A DNA stretch of 64,000 bases, from contig NZ_CP044426.1 of assembly GCF_008824185.1 (NCBI RefSeq), positions 1,186,501 through 1,250,500 on the forward strand. Direction: 5' to 3'. Positions 24,267 through 33,300 of the stretch are shown here, piece by piece. Every line of letters starts with the position of its first letter. The stretch's first letter is position 1. The notes beneath the pieces were generated by a model that was not told the origin of the DNA, searched no databases, and saw only the letters and a list, made by a program, of their open reading frames with translations. This DNA comes from Paracoccus pantotrophus (GTDB taxonomy: Bacteria > Pseudomonadota > Alphaproteobacteria > Rhodobacterales > Rhodobacteraceae). The position numbers were made by a program, and so were the translations under genes.

Positions 24267-25211
24267 TCACCTCAACTGATCGGGCAAGGGAATGAACTCG
24301 TCCTGGTCGCCCGGCGGCAGTTGGAAGCGGCCATGTTCCCAGTCGCCCTGCGCCCATGCCTCCTTGGCGGCGTCGATGCGTTCCTGCGACGAGGCGACGA
24401 AGTTCCAGGAAATGTAGCGCGGCCCGTTCATGGTCTCGCCGCCCAGCACCATCAGCCGGGCACCGGCCTCGCCGGCCTTCAGGCTGATGCGATCGCCTGG
24501 GCGGAACACCATCATCCGGCCGGCCTCGAAGCTTTCGCCGGCGACAAGGATGCTGCCCTCGACCACATAGACGCCGCGGTCCTCGTGATCGTCGGGCAGC
24601 GGCAGGCTGGCCCCGGCGGCAAGGACGGCATCGGCATAGAAGGTCTCGGTGAAGGTCTTGACCGGCGCGCGCTCGCCCCAGGCCGAACCCAGGATCAGCC
24701 GCACCTGCTTGCCGCCTTCATCGAGGAAGGGCAGCGCCTCCTGGCCGTGGTGCTCGAAGGCCGCGGCGCGATCCTCCTCGGCTTCCGGCAGCGCGACCCA
24801 GGTCTGGATGCCGAAGAGCGAGCCGGGCCGCTGGCGCATTTCCTCGCTGGTGCGCTCGGAATGGGTGACGCCGCTACCGGCGATCATCCAGTTGACCTCG
24901 CCGGGATAGACCATCTGGTCGGCGCCGGTGCTGTCGCGATGATGGAACGCGCCCTGGTAAAGATAGGTCACGGTGGCCAGCCCGATATGCGGGTGCGGGC
25001 GCACGTCGATGCCGCCGCCGGTCAGGAACTCGGCCGGGCCCATCTGGTCGAAGAAGATGAAGGGGCCGACCATTTGCCGGCGCGGCGCGGGAAGCGCGCG
25101 GCGCACCTCGAAGCCGCCCAGGTCGCGGGCGCGCGGAATGATCAGCGTCTCGATGGATTCCAGGCCCTCGCGGTCGGGGCAATCCGGGTTCTGCGTGGGG
25201 TTCCAGCTCAT
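24267..25211 (-). CDS. Pirin-family protein
   Basis: This 314-residue bicupin has the pirin N-domain signature RPHPHIGLATVTYLYQGAF, with metal-binding histidines, and GEVNWMIAGSGVTHSERT (EVNWMTAGRGIVHSE in relatives), followed by the C-terminal cupin (ILVAGESFEAGRMMVF). Bacterial pirins are iron-binding proteins; some act as quercetinases and some as regulators of pyruvate metabolism, and the role here is unknown. It lies in the same direction upstream of nothing obvious, and 43 bp separate its start from the DoxX stop, so the two may be co-transcribed. It is intact although both flanks hold gene remnants. Confidence 0.93.
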   Translation of the reverse strand: MSWNPTQNPDCPDREGLESIETLIIPRARDLGGFEVRRALPAPRRQMVGPFIFFDQMGPAEFLTGGGIDVRPHPHIGLATVTYLYQGAFHHRDSTGADQMVYPGEVNWMIAGSGVTHSERTSEEMRQRPGSLFGIQTWVALPEAEEDRAAAFEHHGQEALPFLDEGGKQVRLILGSAWGERAPVKTFTETFYADAVLAAGASLPLPDDHEDRGVYVVEGSILVAGESFEAGRMMVFRPGDRISLKAGEAGARLMVLGGETMNGPRYISWNFVASSQERIDAAKEAWAQGDWEHGRFQLPPGDQDEFIPLPDQLR

Positions 25212-25254
25212 GTCGGGCTCCTGTCATGGCTCCGGGGATGCAAAGGTTACGGTA

Positions 25255-25647
25255 TCAGGTCTTGCGCCGCGCCGCATCGACACTGATCGGGCCGGCGCCC
25301 GCCGCCGCAAGATGGAGAAAGACCAAGCAGAACAGGATCGCGGCAACGCCGCCGTTCTGCGCCGGATAGAATCCCTGCGGCGCATGGACCAGGAAATAGG
25401 CAAAGGCCATGACTCCGGACAGGACGAAGGCCGCGATGCGGGTCTGGAAGCCGACAGGGACCAGAAAACCCGCGACCAGCTCGAAAATGCGCGCGATCCA
25501 GGACAGCGAGCCCTTCGGCGGCGCGGCCTCGCTGGCCGGAAAGCCCAGGATCTTCTGCGTGCCGTAGCGGAAGATCACCAGCGCAGCCACGATCCTGAGG
25601 ATGCTGAGCAAAAGCGGTTCATGGGGTTTCAGGGCGTGTTTCATCAT
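25255..25647 (-). CDS. DoxX-family membrane protein
   Basis: This 130-residue inner-membrane protein is predicted to have four helices (VAALVIFRYGTQKIL, IARIFELVAGFLV, AFVLSGVMAFAYFLVH, and the C-terminal AAILFCLVFLHLAAAG). The pattern fits DoxX/SURF4-like proteins, which are linked to quinone or thiol redox homeostasis in other bacteria. It is upstream of the pirin gene in the same direction, a pairing often seen in proteobacteria. Function here is not established. Confidence 0.88.
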   Translation of the reverse strand: MMKHALKPHEPLLLSILRIVAALVIFRYGTQKILGFPASEAAPPKGSLSWIARIFELVAGFLVPVGFQTRIAAFVLSGVMAFAYFLVHAPQGFYPAQNGGVAAILFCLVFLHLAAAGAGPISVDAARRKT

Positions 25648-25701
25648 GTCTGTCCTTGGCTGGTGTCATGTCTGATCGTCTTGCAGGGCGACCGGACGCG
25701 G

Positions 25702-27230
25702 TCACAGCCGCCGCAGCAGGTGCCGGACCGGCGGCGGTCCTTCGCCGATATGGAAGGCGTTGAGCATCTGCTGGTCCAGCTGGTCGGCATGGGTGACGCG
25801 GGCGTGCTGGCGCTGATGCTCGGCCCAGCTTTCCACCACGAAGGCCTCGACCAGCCGCCCCGACTCGGCAACGTCCTCCCACAGGTTCCGGCGGATCGCG
25901 CCGTCGCGCTGACGGGTGGCGGTGAACCTGCGCAAGGCTGCGGTGAACGCGAGCAGCCGGGCCGGATCGACGCGATATTCGATCTCGATCAGCACCGGGC
26001 CGCGATCATCCCCCGGCGGGATGGCGACGACGGATTCCGCCCAATGGTTCGAGGGCGCAAGGTCGGTCGTCGCATCCTTCGGCAGCCACCAGATCCGTGC
26101 CAAGAGCACCAAGGCGGCCAGCCCCGCGACCACCAGCGCCGCCGGCACGCCGGCGCCCAGGCGATGGTGCCCCAAAACACGCTGCCGCCGGTCACCGCGC
26201 CCTGGAAGACCAGCAGATAGACCGCGAGCGCCCGCGCCTTCACCCAGCCCGGAGAGGCCGTCTGCGCCGCCACGTTCAGCGAGGCCAGCATCCCGATCCG
26301 GGCCAGTCCCGCCAGGAACATCACCACGCCCCCGATCCAGGCATTGCGCACCAGGCTCAGGGTCAATGTCGCCCGCGCGAATAGCAGCGTCGCCCAGACC
26401 GAGATGCGGTTGGCGGGAACCGTCCGGCGCAGCCGCTTCAGCAGCAGCGCGCCCATGCAGCCCGGAAGCGCGCCATAGCCCGCGGCGTCGAGCCCCAGCA
26501 TCCTGTCGCCGACCAGCGGCAGCATGGCCCAGAGCGCGCTGCCGAACAGAAGGAACCCCGCCGCCCGGATCAGCACCAGCCGCATGGCGGGCGAATGCCG
26601 CGCATGGCGGTATCCGGCCATCAGGGCACCGAAGAAATGACCGGGCGGCAGGCTCTGCGCCGTCTCGGCGCATTCCCAAAAGAACAGCACGCCCAGGACG
26701 GCGAACACCGAAACCGCATTCAGCGCAAAGACCGCCGGGGTGCCGGCCAGCGCGACAATCACCCCGCCAAGCGCCGCGCCGATGGCGCGCACGATGTTCA
26801 CGCCCAAGCTGTTCAGCGCCATGGCGTCGGGGAGGGCCTGCTTGTCCACCAGTTCCGGGACGGTGGCCTGGAACACCGGCGCGCTGACCGCCGCCAGCAG
26901 AACCCAGGGCCGGTCAGGTCCAGCAGGGTCAGGACCGAAAGCGCAGCCGCGGCGGCAAGGCCAAGCAGCTGCACCGCCAGCAGCAGCCTGCGCCTGCCGA
27001 CGATATCGGCCATCGCCCCGGCGGGCCGCGCCAGCAAGAACATCGGCAGGGTCGTCGCCGCCTGCACCAGGGCGACCAGAAGCGGGCTGGGCGACAGCGA
27101 GGTCATCATCCAGGCGGCGCCGACATCGTGCATCCAGGTGCCGATCTTGGATATGATCGTCGCGATCCACAGCGCCCGAAAGACCGGGAAAGTCAGGAGA
27201 CCGGATGTCCCGGGGCTCGGTTCGGCCATC
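25702..27230 (-). pseudogene. MFS exporter with C-terminal monooxygenase-like domain, two frameshifts
   Basis: The reading starts MAEPSPGTSGLLTFPVFRAL at 27230 and covers helices 1 to about 5, including GRRRLLLAVQLLGL. Around 26905 the frame changes and continues VLLAAVSAPVFQATVPELVD, where VPELV is a motif of MFS_3/EntS-like exporters. Around 26160 it changes again and ends with a domain of about 95 residues: YRVDPARLLAFTAALRR, RRNLWEDVAESGRLVEAFVV, ESWAEHQRQHARVTHAD. Intact relatives carry this ABM-like domain fused to the transporter. Two separate breaks within 1.5 kb, next to other wrecks, indicate a dead gene. Confidence 0.8.
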
Positions 27231-27324
27231 TCGACGCCTCTCGAAAGGGAAATGGACACCAGGCACCGGCATCCGTGGCCGGCAGGATCGTGCATCCCGC
27301 CGCTGCAATCCCGTCCGGCGCAGA

Positions 27325-28570
27325 CCGCCCAGCAGCAGCAGCAACTGCCGAAGCTGCCCCAGAAGCTCCGGGCGTCCGAGGCCGGCACATCGGCGCCAAG
27401 CGCCGCGGCGTGGTCATGGCCACGGGCCGCGCAGCCCGGCCCGCATCCGCAGGCGGCGGCGAAGCGGGTCCGGTCCTGCTGCAATTCCGCCCTGCGATAA
27501 TAGCCGCCAAACCGCACCACCGGCGACCAGTCGGGCATCGGCGCGGGCAGCGCCGGCGCCAGCGGGCCGAATTCGTCGCCGCCATGCACGACCTTGCCGC
27601 CCAGCACGGTCAGGACCGAGCGGAGATGCACAATCCCGCTTTCCGGAACCGCGAAGTAATCCGCCGACAGCAGCGCCAGGTCGGCAAGCTGTCCCGCCTT
27701 GATCTGGCCCTTCTTGCCCTGTTCGTTCGAGAACCAGGTGTTCGCCTCGGTCCAGAACCGCAGCGCCGTCTCGCGGTCCAGCCGGTTCTCGGCCGGATAA
27801 AGCCGGGCGCCGCCCAGGATCCGCGAGGTCACCCCAGGACAGCGAGACCCAGGGGTTGTCGCTTGCCACCCGCGTCGCATCGGTGCCGGCGCCGACGGGC
27901 AGGCCCGCCTCCAGCATCCGCCGGATCAGCGGCGTGGTCTCGGCCGCCTTCCCGCCGTAGCGTTCGGTGAAATATTCGCCCTGATACATCATGCGGTGCT
28001 GCACCGCGATGCCGCCCCCCAGCGCCGCGATCCGGTCGGTGCTGCGCTCGCTGATCGTCTCGGCGTGGTCCAGAAACCAGTTGACGCCTTGCAGCGGCAC
28101 GTCGCGGTTCACCTTCTCGAACACGGCCAGCGCGCGACGGAGGGTCTCGTCATAGGCCGCGTGCAGCCGCCAGGGCCAGCGGTTCTCGGCCAGCAGGCGG
28201 ATGACGGGTTCAAGGTCGGCCTCCATGTTCGGCGGCCTCTCGGGCCGCTCCACCCGGAAACCCTCGAAATCGGCGGCGGAATAGACCAGCATCTCGCCGG
28301 CGCCGTTGTGGCGATAGGTGTCGTCGCCCTGTCCGGGGCCGACCTGCTTTACCCAGCCCGAGAAATCGGCCAGCTCCTCCTTGGGCTTTTGCGTGAACAG
28401 GTTGTAGCTGATGCGCACCGTCAGCTGGTCCTCGGCATGCAGCCTTTCGATGATCGCGTCATCGTCGGGATAGTTCTGGAAGCCGCCGCCGGCATCGATG
28501 ACCGCGGTGACGCCCAGCCCGTTCAACTCGCGCATGAAATGGCGCGAGGAATTGAGCTGGTATTCCGGGT
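27325..28570 (-). pseudogene. Amidohydrolase (YtcJ-like), truncated by an IS and frameshifted
   Basis: The N-terminal part is missing: homology begins at the IS border (28570) with YQLNSSRHFMRELNGLGVTA. The metal-dependent hydrolase core follows (WFLDHAETISERSTDRIAAL, GAGTDATRVASDNPWVSLSW). Near 27840 the frame changes to SRILGGARLYPAENRLDRET, and the tail ACGCGPGCAARGHDHAAAL with SDARSFWG matches the end of YtcJ-type amidohydrolases. The usual stop after GCSCWAF is lost, and the frame runs on through a CTG repeat into the MFS gene. It therefore has a truncation, a frameshift and a lost stop. Confidence 0.85.
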
Positions 28571-29628
28571 GGCATTGTTGCAGCACACTGACCGTGAAGG
28601 ATTCACCTCGTGAATCCATGCGGTTAGACGGGCTGCATGAGCAAGCCCGAGCCCGCCCGCTACCGCACAACGAGCTGGCCCGCCTACAATGATGCGCTCA
28701 GGCAGCGCGGGTCGCTGCTGATCTGGCTGGACAAGGAGATGGCCTGGCACGCGCCGCATGAGGGTCGCCCCGGGCGCCCGCCGGTCTTCTTGAATGCGGC
28801 GATCCTGTTCTGCCTGTCGATCAAGGTGCTGTTCACGCTGCCGCTCAGACAGGCCGCCGGAATGGTCTCCAGGCTGTTGCGGCTGGCCGGGCTGGACCGG
28901 CCCGTTCCGGACGATTCGACCCTGCGCCGCAGGCAGAAGACCGTGGAGGGGCATATCCCATCGCCGCGCTGCCGGGCCGCTGAACCTGCTGGTGAACAGC
29001 ACAGGGATCAAGTTCCTCGGCGACGGGGAATAGCGGGCGCGCAAGCATGGTGTTCAGAGCCGTCGCCAATGGTGCAAGGTCCATCTGGCCATGGACACCG
29101 CCACATCCGACATCCGCGCGGTGAAGTTCACCCCCCAGCCGGGAAGGCGACAGCCCCGTCCTGCCGGACCTTCTGGGCCAGATCCCCGAAGATGCGGAGA
29201 TCGGCACCGTGACCGCAGACGGCGCCTACGACAGCCGCCGCTGCCACAGCGCCATCATCGCGTGCGGTGGCACGGCAATCATCCCGATCCGCAAGACTGG
29301 TCGAGCGTGGAAGGAGGACAGCCCAGCCGCCCGGCCCCGGAACAAAACCCTGCGCGCCACGCACCACTCCGGCCGCGCGTTCTGGAAACGATGGACAAGA
29401 TACCATGCCCGCAGCCGAGCCGAGGCAAGGATGCGCTGCCTCAAGGCATTCGGCGAGCGCATCGCCGCAAGAGACCCAGGCCGCCAAACCGCCGAAATCG
29501 AGGTGAGCTCCGCGTCGCACTCATGAACCGCTTCAATGCACTCGGCACCGCCGAGATCGTCCGCGGGGTCCGAACATGAAGGGAGAAGGGGAAGTCACGC
29601 CTCAGTCCGACTTTCTGAAAATAATGCC
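28571..29628 (+). mobile_element. Degenerate IS903-group element without target duplication
   Basis: The left end GGCATTGTTGCAG (28571) and the right end, reading GGCATTATTTTCAG inward (29628), resemble the ends of the intact IS at 2871-3924. The transposase opens YRTTSWPAYNDALRQRGS, but its frame breaks near 28970, then meets a stop after FLGDGE (about 29031-29033) and at least two further shifts before the ending FGERIAARDPGRQTAE. The 9 bases on each side (28562-28570 and 29629-29637) differ, so the element is no longer at a simple insertion site. Confidence 0.88.
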
Positions 29629-29774
29629 GTCGCCATCGGTCGATGCTGAAACGCTCGGTCCTGCCCGAGGACATTGCCGAGGCCGCCTATTTCCTTGCCA
29701 GCGACCTTTCCGCGAAATCGACCGGCAATATCCTGAACGTGGACGCCGGCAACGTCCAGGCTTTCACCCGGTGA
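29629..29774 (+). pseudogene. rhaD: 3' remnant of rhaD (rhamnulose-1-phosphate aldolase/dehydrogenase)
   Basis: The last 44 codons, MLKRSVLPEDIAEAAYFLAS with the ending STGNILNVDAGNVQAFTR, match the C-terminus of the short-chain dehydrogenase half of the bifunctional RhaD used in rhamnose catabolism. Everything upstream is replaced by the degenerate IS. The stop lies 5 bp before the rhaI start, the normal rhaD-rhaI operon spacing. Confidence 0.85.
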
Positions 29775-29779
29775 CGACC

Positions 29780-31054
29780 ATGATCGAGAAAACCGTGATC
29801 GAGGCGGAAAACGCCGCCCGCGAGGCCGATCTGCAGGCCGATTACCAGGCCCTTGGCGCCCGCCTGGCGCGCCGGAGCGTCGATATCGAGGCGTTGACCG
29901 CCCGCGCCATGTCCTTCGGCGTCGCCATCCCCAGCTGGGGGACCGGCACCGGCGGCACCCGCTTCGCCCGGTTTCCGGGCGAGGGCGAGCCGCGCGGCAT
30001 CATGGACCGGCTGGACGATTGCGGCACCATCCACCAGCTCACCGCCGCCACGCCGCGGGTCAGCCTGCATATCCCCTGGGACAGGGAAGACCCGTCGCTG
30101 CTGCGCGAAAAGGCCGAGGAGGTCGGGCTGGGCTTCGACGCCATGAACTCGAACACCTTCCAGGACCAGCCCGGGCAGGCGCGCAGCTACAAGTTCGGCT
30201 CGCTCTCGCATACCGACCCGGAGACGCGCCGGCAGGCGGTCGAACACAACCTGGAATGCATCGAGATCGGCCGGGCCATCGGATCCAGGGCGCTGACCGT
30301 CTGGATCGGCGACGGCTCGAACTTTCCCGGCCAGACCTCGCTGTCGCGGCAGTTCGACCGCTATCTCGACTCGATGAAGGCGATCTATGCCGGGCTGCCC
30401 GAGGACTGGCGGATCTTTTCCGAGCACAAGATCTATGAACCGGCCTTTTATTCGACCGTGGTGCAGGACTGGGGCACCAGCCTGATGACCGCGCAGGAAC
30501 TGGGTCCGCAGGCGCAATGCCTGGTGGACCTGGGCCATCACGCCCCGAACGTCAATATCGAGATGATCGTGGCGCGGCTGGTGCGGGCCGGCAAGCTGGG
30601 CGGCTTCCATTTCAACGACAGCAAATATGGCGACGACGACCTGGACAGCGGCACCATCGAGCCCTTCCGCCTGTTCCTGGTCTTCAACGAACTGGTCGAG
30701 CTGGAGGACCGGCCCGGCCTCGACCTGGCCCATATGATCGACCAGAGCCACAATGTCACCGATCCGATCGAAAGCCTGATCGTCTCGGCCGGCGAGATCC
30801 AGCGCGCCTTCGTGCAGGCTTCGCTGGTCGACCGCGCGGCGCTGGAGGGCTTGCGGGCGGAAAACGATGCGCTGATGGCGGCGGCGACGCTGCGCGCGGC
30901 CTTCCGCACCGATGTCGAGCCGATCCTGCAGATGGCACGGCTGCGCGCCGGCGCGGCCATCGATCCGGTCGCGACCTTCCGCGCCTCGCGCTATCGCCAC
31001 CGCGTTGCCGCAAAGAGGCCCCGGACACGATCCGACGGCGGAGGTATCGTCTGA
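29780..31054 (+). CDS. rhaI: L-rhamnose isomerase, Rhizobium/Pseudomonas type
   Basis: This 424-residue TIM-barrel enzyme converts L-rhamnose to L-rhamnulose. Motifs around the two metal sites are present: GTGTGGTRFARFPG, EHKIYEPAFYSTVVQDWG, VDLGHHAPNVNIE and GFHFNDSKYGDDDLDSG, matching the catabolic isomerase subtype often named RhaI rather than E. coli RhaA. The start at 29780 follows the rhaD stop by 5 bp. Because rhaD and the upstream promoter are deleted and replaced by an IS, the isomerase is probably unexpressed or driven by chance read-through, and rhamnose use through this operon should be lost. Confidence 0.92.
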   Translation: MIEKTVIEAENAAREADLQADYQALGARLARRSVDIEALTARAMSFGVAIPSWGTGTGGTRFARFPGEGEPRGIMDRLDDCGTIHQLTAATPRVSLHIPWDREDPSLLREKAEEVGLGFDAMNSNTFQDQPGQARSYKFGSLSHTDPETRRQAVEHNLECIEIGRAIGSRALTVWIGDGSNFPGQTSLSRQFDRYLDSMKAIYAGLPEDWRIFSEHKIYEPAFYSTVVQDWGTSLMTAQELGPQAQCLVDLGHHAPNVNIEMIVARLVRAGKLGGFHFNDSKYGDDDLDSGTIEPFRLFLVFNELVELEDRPGLDLAHMIDQSHNVTDPIESLIVSAGEIQRAFVQASLVDRAALEGLRAENDALMAAATLRAAFRTDVEPILQMARLRAGAAIDPVATFRASRYRHRVAAKRPRTRSDGGGIV

Positions 31055-31327
31055 ATCAGGGGCAGCGAACACGCTGTTTCGGCCAGCCGGACATCATCGC
31101 TGGCCCAAGGGCGGCAAGGCCATGTGCGGTGATCGCCCCACACGGGCCCTGTCGCCCAAGCCTTATCCGGGGACGCATCTGGTCTGGCAGGATAAGAGGC
31201 GCGACAGTCCCGACCTGCAGGACCGGAGACGGGCGAGCCAGCCGCAGGCCACGCCCTCTCGGCGAAGCGATCCGGGATCGCCGCAAATTCGCAAACAGGA
31301 CCGGAAGCGAAAACCCGTAAAGGGCGC

Positions 31328-31411
31328 TGGTAGGGGTGGTCGGACTCGAACCGACACTTCTTGCGAAACCTGATTTTGAGTCAGGCGCGTCTACCATTCC
31401 GCCACACCCCC
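31328..31411 (-). tRNA. tRNA-Leu (anticodon CAA)
   Basis: On the minus strand the gene opens GGGGGTGTGGCGGAATGG and ends CACCCCT-A-CCA with a full acceptor stem, long variable arm and encoded CCA. The loop CTCAAAA between CCTGA and TCAGG gives anticodon CAA, reading UUG. Confidence 0.96.
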
Positions 31412-31585
31412 GTGGCGCCCTTTTCCTGGCCGGTGCGGCGCGGCGCGGCGGAACGGCACGACCTTCTGCAAAGGCGATGCTTTCCCGCCGCTGGACGCTT
31501 GGAATCCAAAACACCCGCTGCGCCCGGCACTCGGCCATCTCTGCGTTCCGCCTAAGGCGCAACGTAGGGTTTTGCAAGCCCCGAC

Positions 31586-32533
31586 TTAGGCCTGGCCCAG
31601 CTTTGCCAGCCGCGCCTCGCGCAGCTGGGCGAAGTCGTCGCCGGCATGGTAGGACGAGCGCGTCAGCGGCGTGGCCGAGACCATCAGGAAGCCCTTGCCA
31701 TAGGCGGCTTTCTCGTAGCCCTTGAACTCCTCGGGGGTGACGAATCGGTCCACCCGGTGGTGCTTGGGCGTCGGCTGCAGATATTGCCCGATGGTGATGA
31801 AGTCCACGTCCGCGGCACGCATGTCGTCCATCACCTGCAGGACGCCCTGGCGATCCTCGCCCAGGCCGACCATGATGCCCGATTTGGTGAACATGGCAGG
31901 GTCGAGTTCCTTGACCCGCTGCAACAGCCGCAGGCTGTGGAAATAGCGCGCGCCGGGCCGGACGGTCGGGTAAAGGCCGGGCACGGTTTCAAGGTTGTGG
32001 TTGAACACGTCGGGCCGCGCCTCGACCACCGCCTCCAGCGCGCCGGGCTTCGACTTCAGGAAATCGGGTGTCAGCACCTCGATGGTCGAGCCGGGCGAGC
32101 GGTGGCGGATGGCGCGAATGGTCTGGGCGAAATGCTCGGCCCCGCCATCGTCCAGGTCGTCGCGGTCCACCGAGGTGATGACCACATGCTTCAGCCCCAG
32201 CTTCTGCACGGCATGGGCGACGCGGCCCGGCTCGAACACGTCGAGCGCGTCCGGCTTGCCGGTCATCACGTTGCAGAAGGAACAGCCGCGGGTGCAGATC
32301 TCGCCCATGATCATCATGGTGGCGTGGCCCTGGCTCCAGCATTCGCCGACATTGGGGCAGCCGGCCTCTTCGCAGACCGTGGACAGGCGGTTGTTGCGCA
32401 GGATGTCGCGGGTGTCCTTGTAGCCCTGGCTGGTCGGCGCCTTCACGCGGATCCAGTCCGGCTTTTTCGGCTGCGGCTGGTCGGGGCGATGGGCTTTCTC
32501 GGGGTGGCGCAGAACCGGGGGCATATCCGCCAT
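31586..32533 (-). CDS. lipA: Lipoyl synthase
   Basis: LipA inserts two sulfur atoms into protein-bound octanoate to make lipoate for 2-oxoacid dehydrogenases. The 315-residue radical-SAM enzyme has both iron-sulfur signatures: the auxiliary cluster C-x4-C-x5-C in CEEAGCPNVGEC and the SAM cluster C-x3-C-x2-C in CTRGCSFC. The conserved RSSYHAGD near the end supplies the serine ligand to the auxiliary cluster. AGGA precedes the ATG at 32533. The gene stands alone and is divergent from a peroxiredoxin. Confidence 0.98.
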   Translation of the reverse strand: MADMPPVLRHPEKAHRPDQPQPKKPDWIRVKAPTSQGYKDTRDILRNNRLSTVCEEAGCPNVGECWSQGHATMMIMGEICTRGCSFCNVMTGKPDALDVFEPGRVAHAVQKLGLKHVVITSVDRDDLDDGGAEHFAQTIRAIRHRSPGSTIEVLTPDFLKSKPGALEAVVEARPDVFNHNLETVPGLYPTVRPGARYFHSLRLLQRVKELDPAMFTKSGIMVGLGEDRQGVLQVMDDMRAADVDFITIGQYLQPTPKHHRVDRFVTPEEFKGYEKAAYGKGFLMVSATPLTRSSYHAGDDFAQLREARLAKLGQA

Positions 32534-32657
32534 ATCGGCATCCTTTGCTGGGAGTCGGCCGAACTTACGGGTTTTTCGGGTCTTGATCAACGCCCATGCA
32601 GGGTGCATCTATGCCCCTTCGATGCTGCGCCGCGGCATCGACCGAAGGGAGGAGCGG

Positions 32658-33224
32658 ATGATGAAAGGACCAATGATGAAACAAGGCGATCTGCTTCCCG
32701 AAGTGACCTTCCAGACCCGCGTGCGCGACGAATCCGTCGGCGGCGACAACCCCTATCGCTGGCAGGCGATGACCACCGCGGATTACTTCAAGGGCAAGCG
32801 CGTGGTGCTGTTCTCGCTGCCCGGCGCCTTCACGCCGACCTGCTCGACCTATCAGCTGCCGGGGTTCGAGAAGGCGGCCGACGAGATGGCCGAGCTGGGC
32901 ATCGACGCGATCTATTGCATGTCGGTCAACGACAGTTTCGTGATGAACCAATGGGCCAAGGCGCAGAATCTGCAAAACGTCAAGGTGATCCCGGACGGCT
33001 CGGGCGAGTTCACCAAAAAGGTCGGCATGCTGGTGCGCAAGGACAACCTGGGCTTCGGCGCCCGCAGCTGGCGCTATGCCGCCATCGTCGAGGACGGCCG
33101 CATCCAGGCCTGGTTCGAGGAGCCCGGCCGGATGGACGATTGCCCCGAGGATCCCTATGGCGCCACCGCGCCCGAGGCGGTGCTGGACTGGCTGCGCGCC
33201 AATCCCGCCAAGGCCGCGGCCTGA
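32658..33224 (+). CDS. Peroxiredoxin (Prx5 family)
   Basis: This 188-residue thiol peroxidase reduces hydrogen peroxide and organic peroxides. The peroxidatic cysteine lies in FSLPGAFTPTCSTYQLPGF, the Prx5/AhpE-like signature, with the following MSVNDSFVMNQWAKAQN segment. A second cysteine (DAIYCMS) and a third near the C-terminus (DDCPEDP) could act as resolving residues. GGGAGGAG precedes the ATG at 32658; another in-frame ATG six codons later is possible. It is divergent from lipA and has its own terminator. Confidence 0.94.
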   Translation: MMKGPMMKQGDLLPEVTFQTRVRDESVGGDNPYRWQAMTTADYFKGKRVVLFSLPGAFTPTCSTYQLPGFEKAADEMAELGIDAIYCMSVNDSFVMNQWAKAQNLQNVKVIPDGSGEFTKKVGMLVRKDNLGFGARSWRYAAIVEDGRIQAWFEEPGRMDDCPEDPYGATAPEAVLDWLRANPAKAAA

Positions 33225-33245
33225 TCCGGGGCCGGCGACGATGCG

Positions 33246-33272
33246 AAAAGGGCGCCGCCGGGCGCCCTTTTT
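33246..33272. terminator. Bidirectional terminator between peroxiredoxin and DUF6456 genes
   Basis: AAAAGGGCGCC-GCCG-GGCGCCCTTTTT is an 11-bp stem with an A-run on one side and a T-run on the other, so it can stop both converging transcripts. Confidence 0.9.
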
Positions 33273-33300
33273 CATGGCCGTCCATGACCATGCCCGATCG

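Noticed and set aside
28523..29044. Minus-strand ORF over the degenerate IS
   Set aside because: It is the complement of the transposase remnant; the forward strand carries the recognisable IS903-type motifs.
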